From Aquila chrysaetos chrysaetos (taxonomy: Eukaryota > Chordata > Aves > Accipitriformes > Accipitridae), in NCBI RefSeq assembly GCF_900496995.4, contig NC_044030.1, forward strand, positions 14,753,851 through 14,817,850: 64,000 bases of DNA, read 5' to 3'. How positions within the stretch are numbered: position 1 is the first letter of the stretch; the number at the start of each line of letters is the position of its first letter. Position numbers and translations under genes: made by a program. The notes under the pieces were generated by a model. It was not told the origin of the DNA. It saw nothing but the letters and a program-made list of their open reading frames with translations, and did no database searches. Positions 47,030 through 60,000 of the stretch are shown one piece after another.

Positions 47030-48260
47030 GTAGACTGTGATGAGATCACCCCTCAGCCTTCTCTTCTCCAAGCTAAACAAACCAAGTGACTTCAGCCTTT
47101 CCTCATGTGTCTTGCCCTCAAGGCCTTTGACCATCTTGGTCGCCATCCTCTGGACACACACTGATAGTTTAATGTTCTTCATACATTGAGGTGCCCAAAA
47201 CTGTACACAGGACTCAAGGTGTGGCTGCACCTGTACAGTGTAGAGTGGACCAATCACTTTCCTTGACTGGCTAGCTATGCTGTGTTTGATGCACCCCAGG
47301 ACACTCTTGGCCTTTTTGGCTCCCAGGACACACTGTTGACTCATATTCAACCTGCCATCAACCCAAATGCCCAGATCTTTTTCTGTGGGGTTGCTCTCCA
47401 GCTTCCCATCTCCCGGTTTGTACGTATAACCAGGATTACCCCATCCCAGTTGGAGAATCTGGCACTTGCTCTTGTTAAATTTCATGTGGTTCGTGATTGC
47501 CTAGCTGTCTAGTCTATCCAGATCTCTCTGTAAGGTTTCTCTACCCTCAAGGGAGTCCACATCTCCTCCTAATTTAGTATCATTGGCAAACTTATTTTGC
47601 ATTTGATGCCTATGTCCAGATCATTTATAAAAATGTTAAAGAGCACTGGTCTTAAAATTGAGACCTGGGGACCCGACTGGTGACTGGCCACCAGCCTGAT
47701 GTAACCCCATTTACTGTAACTGTTTGAGCCCAACCCATCAGCCAATTACTCACCCAATGTATTATAGACTTGTCTAGCTGTGTGCTAGACAGTTTATCCA
47801 GAAGGATAATGTGAAAGACAGTATCAAAAGCTTTGCTAAAATCCCAAAACACCACATCTACTGGCTTCCCTTGGTCAACTAGACAGGTGACCTTGTCATA
47901 AAATGAAATTAAGTTAATTAAGCAGGACTTTCCTCTAGTGAACCTGTGCTGGCTACAACAAATGACTGTGTTGTCTTTCAAGTGTTCTTCAATAACTTCC
48001 AGAATAACCTTCTCCATAATTTTACCAGGCACTGAAGTGAGACTGACAGGCCTGTAATTACCAGGGTTTTCCTTCTTACACTTCTTGAAAACTGGGACAA
48101 CATTCACCAACTTCCAGTCAGCTGGAACCTCTCCAGACTCCCAAGACCATTGCAAAATAATGGAGAGAGGTCCCACAATAACATCAGTCAGCTCTTTCAG
48201 TACCTTGGGATGAATCCCACTGGGCCCCATAGACTTATATGTATCCTGCTGGAGCAGCAA
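47030..48260 (-). pseudogene. CR1 ORF2 remnant, reverse transcriptase
   Basis: N-terminal frame 48260-47652: KSMGPSGIHPKVLKEL, GNYRPVSLTSVPGKIMEK, GKSCLINLISF and an intact motif A, WDFSKAFDTV. C-terminal frame 47485-46997: KFNKSKCQILQLGW, EKDLGIWVDGRLNMSQQ, QPHLESCVQFWAPQ, EKRRLRGDLITVYNFLK. The two frames are separated by stops in the FADD region, so it is inactive, but its sequence is closer to a working RT than the copies at 8 and 45 kb. Confidence 0.85.
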
Positions 48261-48762
48261 GTCTCAAACAAGTTCAGTGTCAGCCAGGAGTTTATCATCC
48301 CCCACTCATGGTCTTCCAACAGAGGGCTTCAGAGGTCCCAGAGCCCATCATTGGTGTTGAAGACAGAGCAAAGAAGGCATTAAGTGTCCCCACTTTGTCT
48401 ACTTTCCTATTTGTAAGGTGACTGACCGTGTCAAGTAATAGACTAATGTTATCGCTGATTCTCCTTTTGCTCTTAACATATTTTAAAAAGCCCTTTTTGT
48501 TGTTCTTTACAGTGTTGGCCAGCTTGAACTTTAATCAAGCTTTGGCTATATGAATTTTGTCCCTGCAGCGGCAAACAGCACCTCCATAGTCGTTCCGTCT
48601 TGCCTATCCTTGCTTCCAATGTCCGTACACTTCCCTTTTCCACCTAAGTTCTAGATGAAGATCCCTGCTCATTTAAGCCGGACTCCTGCCCCACTTACTT
48701 GACTTTTGACACTTTGGAATTTCCTGCTACTGCATTATTGAGAGATGGCTCTTAAAAAGGGA

Positions 48763-49492
48763 TCAGCATTCATGGACCCCAATACCTTCAAAAGCAGATT
48801 GCCAGGGGACCTTACTAACTAGCTCCCTCAGCAGCCTGAAGTCTGCTCTCCCCATATCCAGGGTCGAAGTTTTGCTGTCGTTTTTTCTCCTATCGACAAC
48901 AATTTGAAACTCAACTACTTCATGGTCACTGTGACCAAGATAGCCACCAATCACCACTCACGAGTCCCTCTCTGTTTACAAAAAATCTAGGAGGGCACCA
49001 TTCCTAGTCAGCTCCTTTGGTACCTGCACCAAGAAATCATCTTCAACATGCTTCAGAAAATTCCTGGACCTGTTTGTGTCTGCTGTATGATATTTCCAGT
49101 TGATACCTGGGAGGTTAAAATCACCCATAAGGACAAGGGCAGCTGATCCTTGTAGAATAATTAATTGGTCAATAGTAGACTCCCACAACAACATCTGCTT
49201 TATTTGCTTTCCCCTTCATCCTTACCCAGAGTCTTTCAGCCATGTTGTCGCCAACTGTAAGCACCATATAATTCAACCCCTCCCTTACATGCACGGCCAC
49301 CCCCCCACCTTGCCTGCCCTGCCTGTCCCTCCTCAGAAGCCTGTAACTGTCCATCACAGCACACCAGTCATAGGACTTATCCCACCAGGCTTTGCTTATG
49401 CCAAAGACGTTGTAGCTTTGGGACTGGGCCAAAGCTTCTAGGTCCTCTTGATTATTCCTCATGCTGCACGCATTAGTATAAAGACACTTCAA
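48763..49492 (-). pseudogene. CR1 ORF2 remnant, APE-type endonuclease
   Basis: Pieces in three frames: YTNACSMRNNQEDLEAL, GISKAWWDKSYDWCAVMDSY, GRQGGGVAVHVREGL, VLMGDFNLPGINWKYH with GDFN intact, and GHSDHEVVEFQI with SDH intact. Catalytic motifs survive but frameshifts disconnect them. Confidence 0.82.
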
Positions 49493-49782
49493 ATGTTCTC
49501 CAGTGTACTCAGCACATCATGGAGCAGACTGAAGGACCTCACTAGCACACCATCCCTCAAACATTGGCTTGCTGCTTCCAAGCTTATCTGTAGTGAGTCT
49601 GGTTTTATGCCTTTTCCCCTTCAAATCTGGTTTAAAGCTCTTTCAATGAGCCCTGTTAACTCCTGCACAAAGATCTTTTTCCGCCTTTGAGACAGGTGTA
49701 CCCTGTCTGTCACCAGCAGACCTGGTGGCATCTAGACCGACCCATGATCAAAAACCCCCAAATTCTGCTGGTGACACCAGTC

Positions 49783-50198
49783 TCAGAGCCAGGTATTGAT
49801 CTGCTGCGTCTTCCTGTTTCTTCCCTCATCATTCCCTGCAACTGGAAGGATAGGAGAGAACACTACTCGTGGTCCTGATCCCTTAACCAGTAGTCTCAAA
49901 GCTCTGAAGTTTCTCTTGATTGCTCTTGGGCTTCTTATTGCAACTTCATCACTGCCTACATGAAAAATCAATAATGGATAATAATCCGAGGGTGTACCAG
50001 AGTAGGAAGTCTTCTTATCACATCTTTAACCCAGGCCCCAAGAAGGCAGCAGACTTCCATAAGTGGGTCAGATCTTGCCATTTGGCATCTTGTAAATTCA
50101 AACTGCAGATGAAAAACTCTAATGCAAGCACCTAATAACAGTCTATTTCTTAACATATATCTTCCTGGATGTTTCTCACCCACCAGGACTACCAGCAA
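49783..50198 (-). pseudogene. CR1 ORF1 remnant, esterase-like domain
   Basis: Minus frames contain HVGSDEVAIRSPRAIKRNF, PRVVFSPILPVAGNDEGRN and upstream LLGAWVKDVIRRLP. These match what I remember of the SGNH-hydrolase-like domain in CR1 ORF1. Two offset frames show it is broken. It extends this copy well past ORF2, which is uncommon since most CR1 copies are severely 5'-truncated. Confidence 0.6.
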
Positions 50199-50240
50199 GG
50201 TGTGAAGGCTGCTATCTTGAGAGATGCCACTGTTCCTTCT

Positions 50241-50853
50241 TATATGCTATCAGGCAACGTGGGACTCCACTGAAGATGCTTATCTTCATGTATCACCTCT
50301 GTCTTTTTCTTTGTTTCTTTTTTTAAAAACCCAGGTTAATCTTTTCAGATAGAAGTGCAAGAGAAATCCATTATGATTTGAGTAACAATTTGTGACACAA
50401 ATATCACATGCATCCAAATATGCATGTGAGAAAATATACTCCTTTTGTTTAGAGGTCACCTATAAGGAAAAGTGACTTACGGACATTAGTTAATTTCATC
50501 ACTGGAGGATAACATGATGCTATCAACATATTTGATTGCTTCCATGGAAACAAATGGATTCTAGCAAAACAATCCTGATCAGGAGCTCAATAAAAATTGC
50601 ATGAGAACTTGAGATAGGTATGAAATTGACACAGGTCAATACAATTTAATTTACAAGGTCACAAACATATTTCCCACTTTCTGTATTATTAGACATAATA
50701 ATAGGCTCCCTATAATTCTTCTTTATCATCTATTTAAAATTCACAACTCTACAATACTCATTAACTCTTATTGTTTTAATTTCTTCGGTGCTGAAGAACC
50801 TGTACAACTTTTTTTTTCAATTGTTTTGGTGGCTGCTTCTTTGGGACAGGAAA
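50241..50853. other. AT-rich DNA, no gene seen
   Basis: Lies between the CR1 5' edge and the CCCTT array; no recognisable feature. Confidence 0.5.
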
Positions 50854-51044
50854 TTCCCTTCCCTTCCCTTCCCTTCCCTTCCCTTCCCTTCCCTTCCCTT
50901 CCCTTCCCTTCCCTTCCCTTCCCTTCCCTTCCCTTCCCTTCCCTTCCCTTCCCTTCCCTTCCCTTCCCTTCCCTTCCCTTCCCTTCCCTTCCCTTCCCTT
51001 CCCTTCCCTTCCCTTCCCTTCCCTTCCCTTCCCTTCCCTTCCCT
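50854..51044. repeat. Pure (TTCCC)n array, about 38 units
   Basis: 191 bases of uninterrupted TTCCC units. The minus strand is (GGGAA)n, a run of G3 tracts with 2-base spacers able to form G-quadruplexes, and the tract is homopurine/homopyrimidine. The perfect purity implies a recent expansion or active contraction/expansion. Open frames through it on both strands are by-products of the period-5 repeat having no stop. Confidence 0.97.
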
Positions 51045-54000
51045 CTTCCCTCACACACAATGGGACTTGAAGATGTCTTGTGCAATCCAGACCTGTTCTG
51101 TTTCACTTTTGTTCAAAAATTGAAGGCGACTGGGAAAAATCCAGGGGAGGGATGAAAGATGTAACACTCCCCTGCACATGCTATTAAATTCACATCTTGC
51201 AAGCTTTATTTTTTATTACCATTGGTCTCCACTTAGGAATCATTTAAAATGGTCATTTTCTGTTATTTGTATGATAACCTCAGCAAACTGTTCACATTCC
51301 AAAATTTATGGCTAAAGATGTTAAATAAAGTTCAATAACTGGAGGGTTATAATCAACAGGGGAGAAATGATACACTGATAATAATGTTAGATGGTTCTAA
51401 TGTGACTGTTTTCTTCTATAGTGCCTCATTCATCCCATTTTGGTAATACAGTAAACAAGCTGCTCTAATAGACAGGGAAAAATAAAATGTCATCAATTCA
51501 AGAGTGAGCAGCTGCTGGTAGACTTTATATGACAAAAAAAGGGAAAGTTTTGAGATCCCAGGGTCTGTTTACATCTGATGGGTTCAGCTCAGAGTTCTAC
51601 TGCCTCCAACAGAAGGGGGGAGTTTGAGAGCTGTTCACCATCTGGCCTCATGATGCTGTCTAGGTGCACACGAAGTCCTGCCCCGTCATGGGGACCTGGC
51701 TTCCATTTGCTGAGATGGGCTGGGTGAGTCTTCCAGCAATGCTGAGTCAGCTTTTGAATTGAAGGTATACTGCCCAGATACAGAAGTTCTATATTGACAG
51801 ACAGCAGGTTATGAGTTAAAATTCATTGTTACTTTGATACACTTAATGTGATAGACTGAAAATTGGCCTGTACTTCAGATTTTATCTGGTTATGCTTCAT
51901 ATTACAGTAGCTGCTTGTAGCTGTGACAGGGTCATGAGTTAGACAAAGTCAGAGAGCAAAGGTAATACTTTTAATACAATTATTAATATAGGTAGAAAAA
52001 CATTAGAAGAAGGGAAAAAAAAACCCAAAAAACAGCCCAAAAAACTTTGATGATAAATACTAGCTGAGAACAATTCCAATTTCAACTTCTATTTTGCCCT
52101 GAATATTGCTGGGGTTTTTTTGTATGTAGACAAAGGTTCTATATTCCCAAGGGTGGGCTATTTTTTTATTAAGCCACAGTTCATGGTCTCACAGGAAATG
52201 TTACAAGCACTAGGATCATATCTCAGACAGAAACGGCTGCTGCACACCATTATCTACAAAATACCACCTAACAGAGAGATTTTGAGGTACAACAACCTGC
52301 ATATTGGATGTAGACATTTGTCTTTGAAATGCTTGCTACAGCCAGAATGAAATACAGCTGGATATTGCATACATGTCTGTTAAGAATTAAGAGGAGCCAG
52401 ACATGACTCCTCTCTCCTCCCCCCCCCCCCGCCCCCCCCCCCCCCCCCCCAAAAAAAAAGCCTCAGGAAGAATATAGATAGTTAAAAAAATGCACCTGGA
52501 CAGGGGAGGAGGTATGACATCTTATCCAGTCAGTCAGCCTTATCTTTTTTTCTAGGGTTTCCTAAGTACAAGTCTGTCTTAAAAAACACCCTGACACACT
52601 GTAACAGTTTGTAAATGTTGGGTGAAATCTGCCCCAGAGAGGGAGATCTTGGTCACCTCTGTCCAGCTTGTTAAGTGACACAATTAATACTTACTGCCTA
52701 TGCTGGAAAACAAAGAAGCAGTAGACAAACATTGTTAAGTAACTGCTGCTGGCTTCCCACTTTCAATAAGGTATTTGGGAGGGAAGAACAGGGCAGAACA
52801 GATGCTGGTGACAGCCAGTAGTGGCCCGTCCGTATGGGTTCCTTGCCGGACAAAAATGTTAGAAATCTTAGAATTTAAATCTCTATCTACTCCACTTAGG
52901 AAAACAAAAACCCACACCTGCAGATGGTAAATCACTGAGTGGTGAGGTTCTGCATCCAGTTTCCTCATGACAGCCCTGCTTATCAAAACCTCTGAGAAAT
53001 GGAGGTGAGTTTCTTTGTCTGGAAGCAGTAAGATGAGCTATGCTCTGCAACCCCTTACATCCATGTGCAATCACAATTAGGTTGCTGGAGTCACAGGGAT
53101 TACTCCTGAATTAGACCAGAATAGCCAACAGCAGGATTTGGCCTGATGTGTTTGAAGGGTTATTCCTGGGACAGTGAAAATAATGATTTGTAAATTGAAA
53201 AAAAGATTCTCTTAGGTCAGACAGTGATTTCCCCAGCTGATGAGGCAGAGAAAATGGAACTTTCTGGACAGAACAGCACAAGCATGAACATATATGAGTC
53301 TGAGTACAGAGACCAGTAAAAATTGTCTTTTAAAATCTTTGAGCTTGGATTATCATATATCAAATAATAGTGATGAAGCAATTATTGTAGAGAAGTAAGT
53401 TCTGAGTTGTAAAATATAACTGCCTTTGGATTAAATATAAAATCAAAATAGAAGTAGACAGTGTCTCCTCCTCTTTGACAGAAATACTAGGCCATGTTTT
53501 GATCCTATTTACCTATCTACAAATATCAAATAAGACTGTGCCGTGCTTATTTATCCTCAGCAATCTGATGTTGGAAGGAGATCCAAACTAGTTGAAGAGT
53601 TATTAAGTCATCATTCAGGATTCTTCTAATTAAATTATAAAATCTGTCTTTCATCCTGTCTTCTCTTCTACCAGAAGACCATTGCTTGTGTTATCTACAC
53701 AAAATCTGGGATCACAGCTGAAGCCCAAACTGCTTCAAAACCACTTTGACAGTTTTGTGTTGATGAAATAACTAAATGCAAAGATAATGTGGTTTTACAT
53801 AAATTGACCAATATTTTTATGCTGCATGTGTAAATAATATCACTTCCTTTTGTAATTATTTTTCAAGCTGAAAGAATAATCAGACAATTTTTGTTTTAGA
53901 ACTGTTTTTCACCCTTTTTGCTAGGTGAAGGAAAACTAAAACCAAAAGGTTTTTTTCCCCATCACAGTATGTAATAGCTATGGTTTAGAGAGGAGCAATG

Positions 54001-57000
54001 GTTCTCAGTTGTGGTCTTTTTCCCTGAGCAGAATGGAAAAAAACACTTTTTTTTTTTTTTTTTTTTTTTTACAGTGGATAGAGGGATTAATTATAGTTCT
54101 TCACTTTAAAGCAGCTGTCTTAGTATCATGCATGCTAAATAAGTTTACAGTTGTGTGATATCATAATTGGAATTTAGTAAGCTTTGAACTACCCACGCTT
54201 GAATTGAGCTCTGTGAGCCTGGAGCAAAGCTTTTGACAGCTTGAATACTATAATGGAAAACTGTGAGAGAATTACAATATTTAGAGTCCCCTAGATCCCC
54301 TTCCTCTCTTCCTCTGACACTATGCATTATCTCTAACAGCACCCATCAAGTCTGCAGTGTGGGTCACACTACTGTGTCCTGTAAACTCTTCTTTGCTTGT
54401 CTTTCATATGCTAGCTAGAAATACTCAAAAGCCTAAAATCAGCATTTTGCATCCAGCCAGTGTACCACAGCAGATACTCGGTCAATGAAAATCATGGTGT
54501 TCTACATGGTGGTGCTGCTGCTGAAGAGTGATAATAAATACAAAGGCTAATGAGGGCTAGGGTTTTTTTTTCCGTTTACCCCAGGCTGTCCCTTTGCAGG
54601 AAATGTTGTGCAGGGGAATAAAAAAAAGCTGGAGTCACCATTTTGAAGAAGTCCTGCATGGAGACAACAATGTTTACCCCATCTAAGCTTTCTACTCCTC
54701 TTTCAAATCTCCTGTAGCTTTCAGTAAGTCAACAAAGATATTTTTATTAAAAGGAATCATAATTAAGGAAACATAGAAACAATTGACACATCACTGATGT
54801 GTATCTCATGCAACCCTGTAGTGGAGTGAATCAGTGCTGCACCTGAAGTTTTGGTTTTCTTTCCATTTACATCTTTCTTTCCGAAAACTTCTTCAAATAC
54901 TATTTTATAGATTGAAAGAGCAGGCAGATAACATCCAACAAAAGGAAAATGAGCACAGCAGGTGAAGAGATAAACTTGTACAATTATTTACTGGAATCAG
55001 GTGACCTTGGGAACTTTTAGGCCATATTTTCTGAACAAGGAGACAAAAATGGTTGAATTCCCAAGTGTTTTAGTGAAGCAGGAGTTTCCTGGATGTGTGA
55101 TTTCAAAACACTCCTGAAATTCAATCACATTGAAAGATAGCAACATTCTAGAAAGTCAGCTGTTCTTTTTGTCTTTACTGAACTGACAGTTCTTAATTGT
55201 TGAAAAGTAAATTATTTTAGTATTCATTGCAACATTCTTTTTCTTGCTTCCTCTGATTTTTGCTGTTACTTGTATTCTTTCTTTTACCATTCTCTACTGG
55301 CCATGTATAGAGATGCTGATTTAGATAGTCCCTCCATTTCACCAAAAAAATGGTCTTATCTGCATTTTCACACACAGAAGCGTATAGAAATTACTTTTTA
55401 ATAGTATCTGTAATGTTCACAGATAGGTAGTATCTGGCTTATCCAAACATGCAATTCCCACATTGCTTTACAGACTTCAGTCAGAAAGAAATCTGCATTG
55501 CAGATAGAGACAAGCAGTCTTTCAAAGACTCTGGAAATTACTACATAGTTAAAAACTCGAACTTTTGTTAAGGTAATTCAGATGAAATGTTAATATCAAA
55601 TGAAATATCATATCAATAAAGTTTCATTAACCTAAAATTAGTGTAGATTTAAAAATAATAATTTGCCTTGTGGAAACACTTTTTAAATTTCAGCAACAAA
55701 TATTGTCCAAGAACTCAATTATTTGCTTGATAGAATATTTGACTTTAAATAAATCTAGTATTAGTTCATAAGCATCCACTGCATGGCAGATGCATTTTCA
55801 TCTCCCAAGCACTCAGCTGAAACCTTAACACGGCTAGTTAATTTAGCAACAGTTTGACAATATTTAGCCAACTTTGTTTTCCTTTTGAGTATGAATGACT
55901 GGAAGGTGGTTTGCAGGGAAATTTAAGGGAGCCTTTATTTATGTGTTTAGTATTTTAAGAAGTTCACAAGCTATCAGAAAATAGAAATATTGCGATATCT
56001 GAACAAGCTGAAAATACTTAATTTCAATTCAGCTAAAATTCAGCTGAATACCCCTAATGTGATCCACTGCTTCCTGGAAACAAGAACTCAGATACTAATT
56101 TTCTTCAAATGTCAGCAACATTCTATCTGTACAGCATTTTACATCATGAAACATAACTTTCATTTACTAGGTTTGCAAATGAAATTGGATGTTAACAATT
56201 GGATCATGGGAAAAATAGTCCTAGGAACTTCCACTACAGAGAACCGTGCAACTATAGCTCTTTCAGTGTACAACTGTGCCTTACATAAAATGTAGTTTAA
56301 CAGTGGTTGAACTCTAAGAAGAAATTGTTTGTCAATTCAATAAATCAAAAGGGCATTTTTTAGTTTCATCAATATGTATTTGATTGCAGTAAAAGCTCTG
56401 AAAATTGTATAATTCTTGCAAATGAAAAATTCCTGAAAGTTTTGTGTCCACTTTCACAATTTAACCTTTTATTCTGATTGCATGAAATAGGCCTAACCTG
56501 TCAGATTTTACCACAGAATGATAATTCCGAATTTTCCCACCTTTAACTAAAATCCACATCTTTAAAAAAACAGTATTTTTAACTGCTATCACAGACATGC
56601 AACAAGTAACTCAACTATTTAAATTCTGAGGAAATCCATGGTAACTGCTAGTTATCACTGTGTATTGGTATTTAGAAAATAACAACTTTCAAAATAGATT
56701 CCTCTATTAATCATATACACAATTACTTAATTATTAACTGAACAACAACAAGTAGGGCAGCATCTGAGTATGATTAACTGTTATGCATATAACTGCCTAT
56801 TTAACATACAGTGATAAATGTGATGCTGTTTATTCCTGTGCAAAGCAAAACAAAAATATGTTGCAGGTGAAGAAAAACAGGATGAAACATTTGCAAAATT
56901 ACACACAGTAACATCTTGTTATTTATTGCAATTTAACTCATTCTTCTTTGCACAGGCCGACTTGGTCATGACAATATATAGTCAAGTATTTTGCTCAGTT

Positions 57001-60000
57001 AAATTTCAGATCAAACATATGATATCAATATCGATAAAATTAGTGTTTTAAGGAATGGTCTTCCTCTTTTTGGTTTATACAGATGAAAATTTATTTCTTA
57101 ATATTTATTTTGGTAAACCACTATACAACTGGTTTACAGGAAAAGAAATCTACAATACCAAATTTCTTAGCCCCTTTGGTTTCAAACAGAAGTCCCCTTT
57201 TCTTCAACTCTTACACAACATCAGGTGTGCCATCTAGCTCCCTGTAAGTACAAATTCAAACACAAGAATGAGACAGCTCATTTTAGAGCTTGCTCAGAAT
57301 ACAGTTTGATTCCTACTACCCGCAACAGTCCTTCAAACATTATTTCAGCATGTCCCCATGTCACACAAGGAAATGCAACATTTATTTTTATTGTCAAGCT
57401 GTACCAGTCTGACAGAATGAAACATGTCATTCTAATTATTTCAGGAACTTTGAGGTCAGTTGCTCTAAAGAAATATGTCTTAATAATATAAAGGCATAAT
57501 TTGACCCAAAGAAGACCAAAGACACTTAAGACATGTAAGCGTGACCTTTTTTTCTGGTGTAATGCCTTGAGAACACCCTTTATCATCATAGGTAGTAGTA
57601 GCCTATCTGGTAGTTTAATTTGCTAGTAAGAAACAAAATGAGGTAGTTCATTTTTAGCATTTCATATTCATTACTTACAAATAGTATTTGCTTTCCATAT
57701 CACATAGTGTCATTTCTGATCCCTAGCTGGGTAAAAATCTTTAAAACAAATCAATAAAATCAGAAGAAAAATGAAACTATAAGACTGTGAAAAATAACAA
57801 TTACAGCTGAAAATATTAGCAGTTTTGGTGAGCCCACATTCCATTCTGGATTTCGTTCTTTTAATACATTTCTTCTCACACAAATATGTAGTTCACCTTC
57901 ACAGTACATCAAAGTCTGTGTCACATATAGATCTTTAAAACAGGGATTTAATAGAATCCAAATGATTCATATAGATATAGATGTGCCATTTCTTATTTTG
58001 TGTCATATATAGTAACATACAAGAATTCATACACTAACGACTGTGTTGAATTTTTTTTTTATTTTCATTCACTCTTTTTTCTTTAGGAAGTCCATTTTAT
58101 CTCCCATCTGATAAGAAACAAAACCAATTAACAATTACCTCCTTTTGAGCGTAAAAACATTCTGGAAATTTCTCTGTGTAAATAAAACTCTCAGGTATAA
58201 CAAGAGTTTTTGTAAACAGTACTAGCTTCTTTTGTCACATTAAAAAATTTCAAATACTAGCAAAAGAAACATCTTTTTTTCTTTACACGTGTCTGCATGT
58301 ATTCTTTGCTGAGTTATCCAACACCTAGCTATCCTGTCCTGCCACATAATTTTCATCCTTTTTTAATCTTATCTTTTATATTACAGAGCTGCATGTTGTT
58401 TTCAGCCCACACAGCTGCAGAAACTTTGCAAACATTTATGAAAAATGATACTTTCTATTTACAATGGAGAAGGTTAAGGCATCAGGCGAAGCAAGAGCCT
58501 CAGATTTCCTCTAGAAAACTTAAATGTTCTGATAAAACAGATTCTGAAATGGAGGAAAGGGTCAAGATGATTTGTTTGTTTGTTTGTTTCCACTTCTGAC
58601 ACACTGCTGTTTTGCTACTTGTTATGGGGCGAAAACATACCAGGGTGCTTATGTTTAGCAGTTAGGAAAATGGTATCAAAGTCAAGCACAGTGAAATTAG
58701 ATTTTAGATCCCATGTTGGTATCAAAGAGAAAATATTTCATATCAAGCCCCTGCAATGATTCGTAACAAGAAAGTTATATTAGTTCTAAAGCATTCAGTG
58801 ATTTGGAGAGTCAGCAGGCTACTCCTTTTCCTTCCTTAACCAGATGCCGTCCTGGTTTTCTGCCTCTCTTTTCTGCTTGCTGCTGTTGTGACTTAATCCT
58901 TTCATAAATTTCCATTATGGACTCTCAGCCTGAATTTATAAAACCTTGTATCTGCTTCTCAGACAAAACACTCTGCAATCTCATGGCTTATTCAAAATGC
59001 TGACCTTTTCAGCTATGAAATTAATTTTTGACATACTTACATTCCATTTTTTTTTTTTTCTTAATTTTATCTCATCTCTATAGTAAAAGCTGCATACAAG
59101 CAAATGGTGTTGGCTAAACTTTGCACACACATAAAATTTTCTGTTTATTACGTACAACATCTCTCTTTTTTATTGTTTTACTAAGCATCTGGTATGAGAC
59201 AAGAACTATCCTTTCTTACACTACCGATGATTAATATTTCTTTGGCAAATTTCTGCAAAAGACAGATGAAGTTGCATAAGACTTGCTGCAGCTTCTGGGA
59301 GCTGCTGTGCATAAAGCAGCAGAACATACCTGGGAGCACTGTAAGCATGTGGCTCAAACAAAGCAGTCTGTATGCTCTGGGGATAAAAGCATCCGTGCCT
59401 ATTTTGATAGGGCCCAGCCACACAGGGCAGCTTATGCCTGTGAAGGAGTGCTGTATCTCTCTTATAATCCATGCTCCCATCAAGGCATTCTCCTTTGTCT
59501 GCCATTCTGCCCCTCACTTGGTCTGTAAGTATAACCTGGGGAAAAAAAAGTCCACAGAAAAATGGAATTTCTTTGTACCTTCAAAAAGCTACAACAAAAA
59601 AGCCTAAACAACTTAAACAAGATCCTCTGTTCTCCATAGGGGTGGACAATAACATGCCCAAAGCCAGTGCCAGCAAAGATATAATTTACTTTTCATGTTC
59701 GCTGAGTATTTAAAAATGCAGCTGCAGCCTCAAAGTGGATAGGAAGGTTTATTCCTTTACAACTCTGAACAACCACTGGTAGGGAAATCTCAGAGTGTGG
59801 AAGTCCACTTTGGGAAAATATACAAATCTTGAATGCCTGTCCTTCCATCTCCACAATATTCAATGACAAGCTGGCAAAATAAAGAAGCCATTCTTAAGAA
59901 CTGGCTTTCCTGTGACATTCATATTGACATAATAGAAACCCAGTTCTTAGAAAAGTATCTCCTGAAAATAATTGTTACCTACAAGATAGATAAATAGAAA

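Larger units (their letters stand above)
46592..50240 (-). mobile_element. CR1 LINE, near full length, decayed
   Basis: On the minus strand: ORF1 esterase text (50198-49783), a segment up to the endonuclease (49492-48763), RT (48260-47030), and a CR1 3' end at 46681-46592 with attctatgattctaa. A truncated ERV-L-type LTR lies at 46682-47025 and replaces part of the 3' UTR. The ORFs are split by frameshifts and stops. The 5' edge near 50240 is approximate. Confidence 0.85.

Noticed and set aside
50768..51155. Open frames on both strands encoding GREGK or PFPSL repeats
   Set aside because: They are the translation of a pure pentanucleotide repeat that contains no stop; not a gene.
59181..59607. 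Cluster of overlapping frames up to 137 residues
   Set aside because: Several frames on both strands are equally open, none has a recognisable motif; most likely chance.
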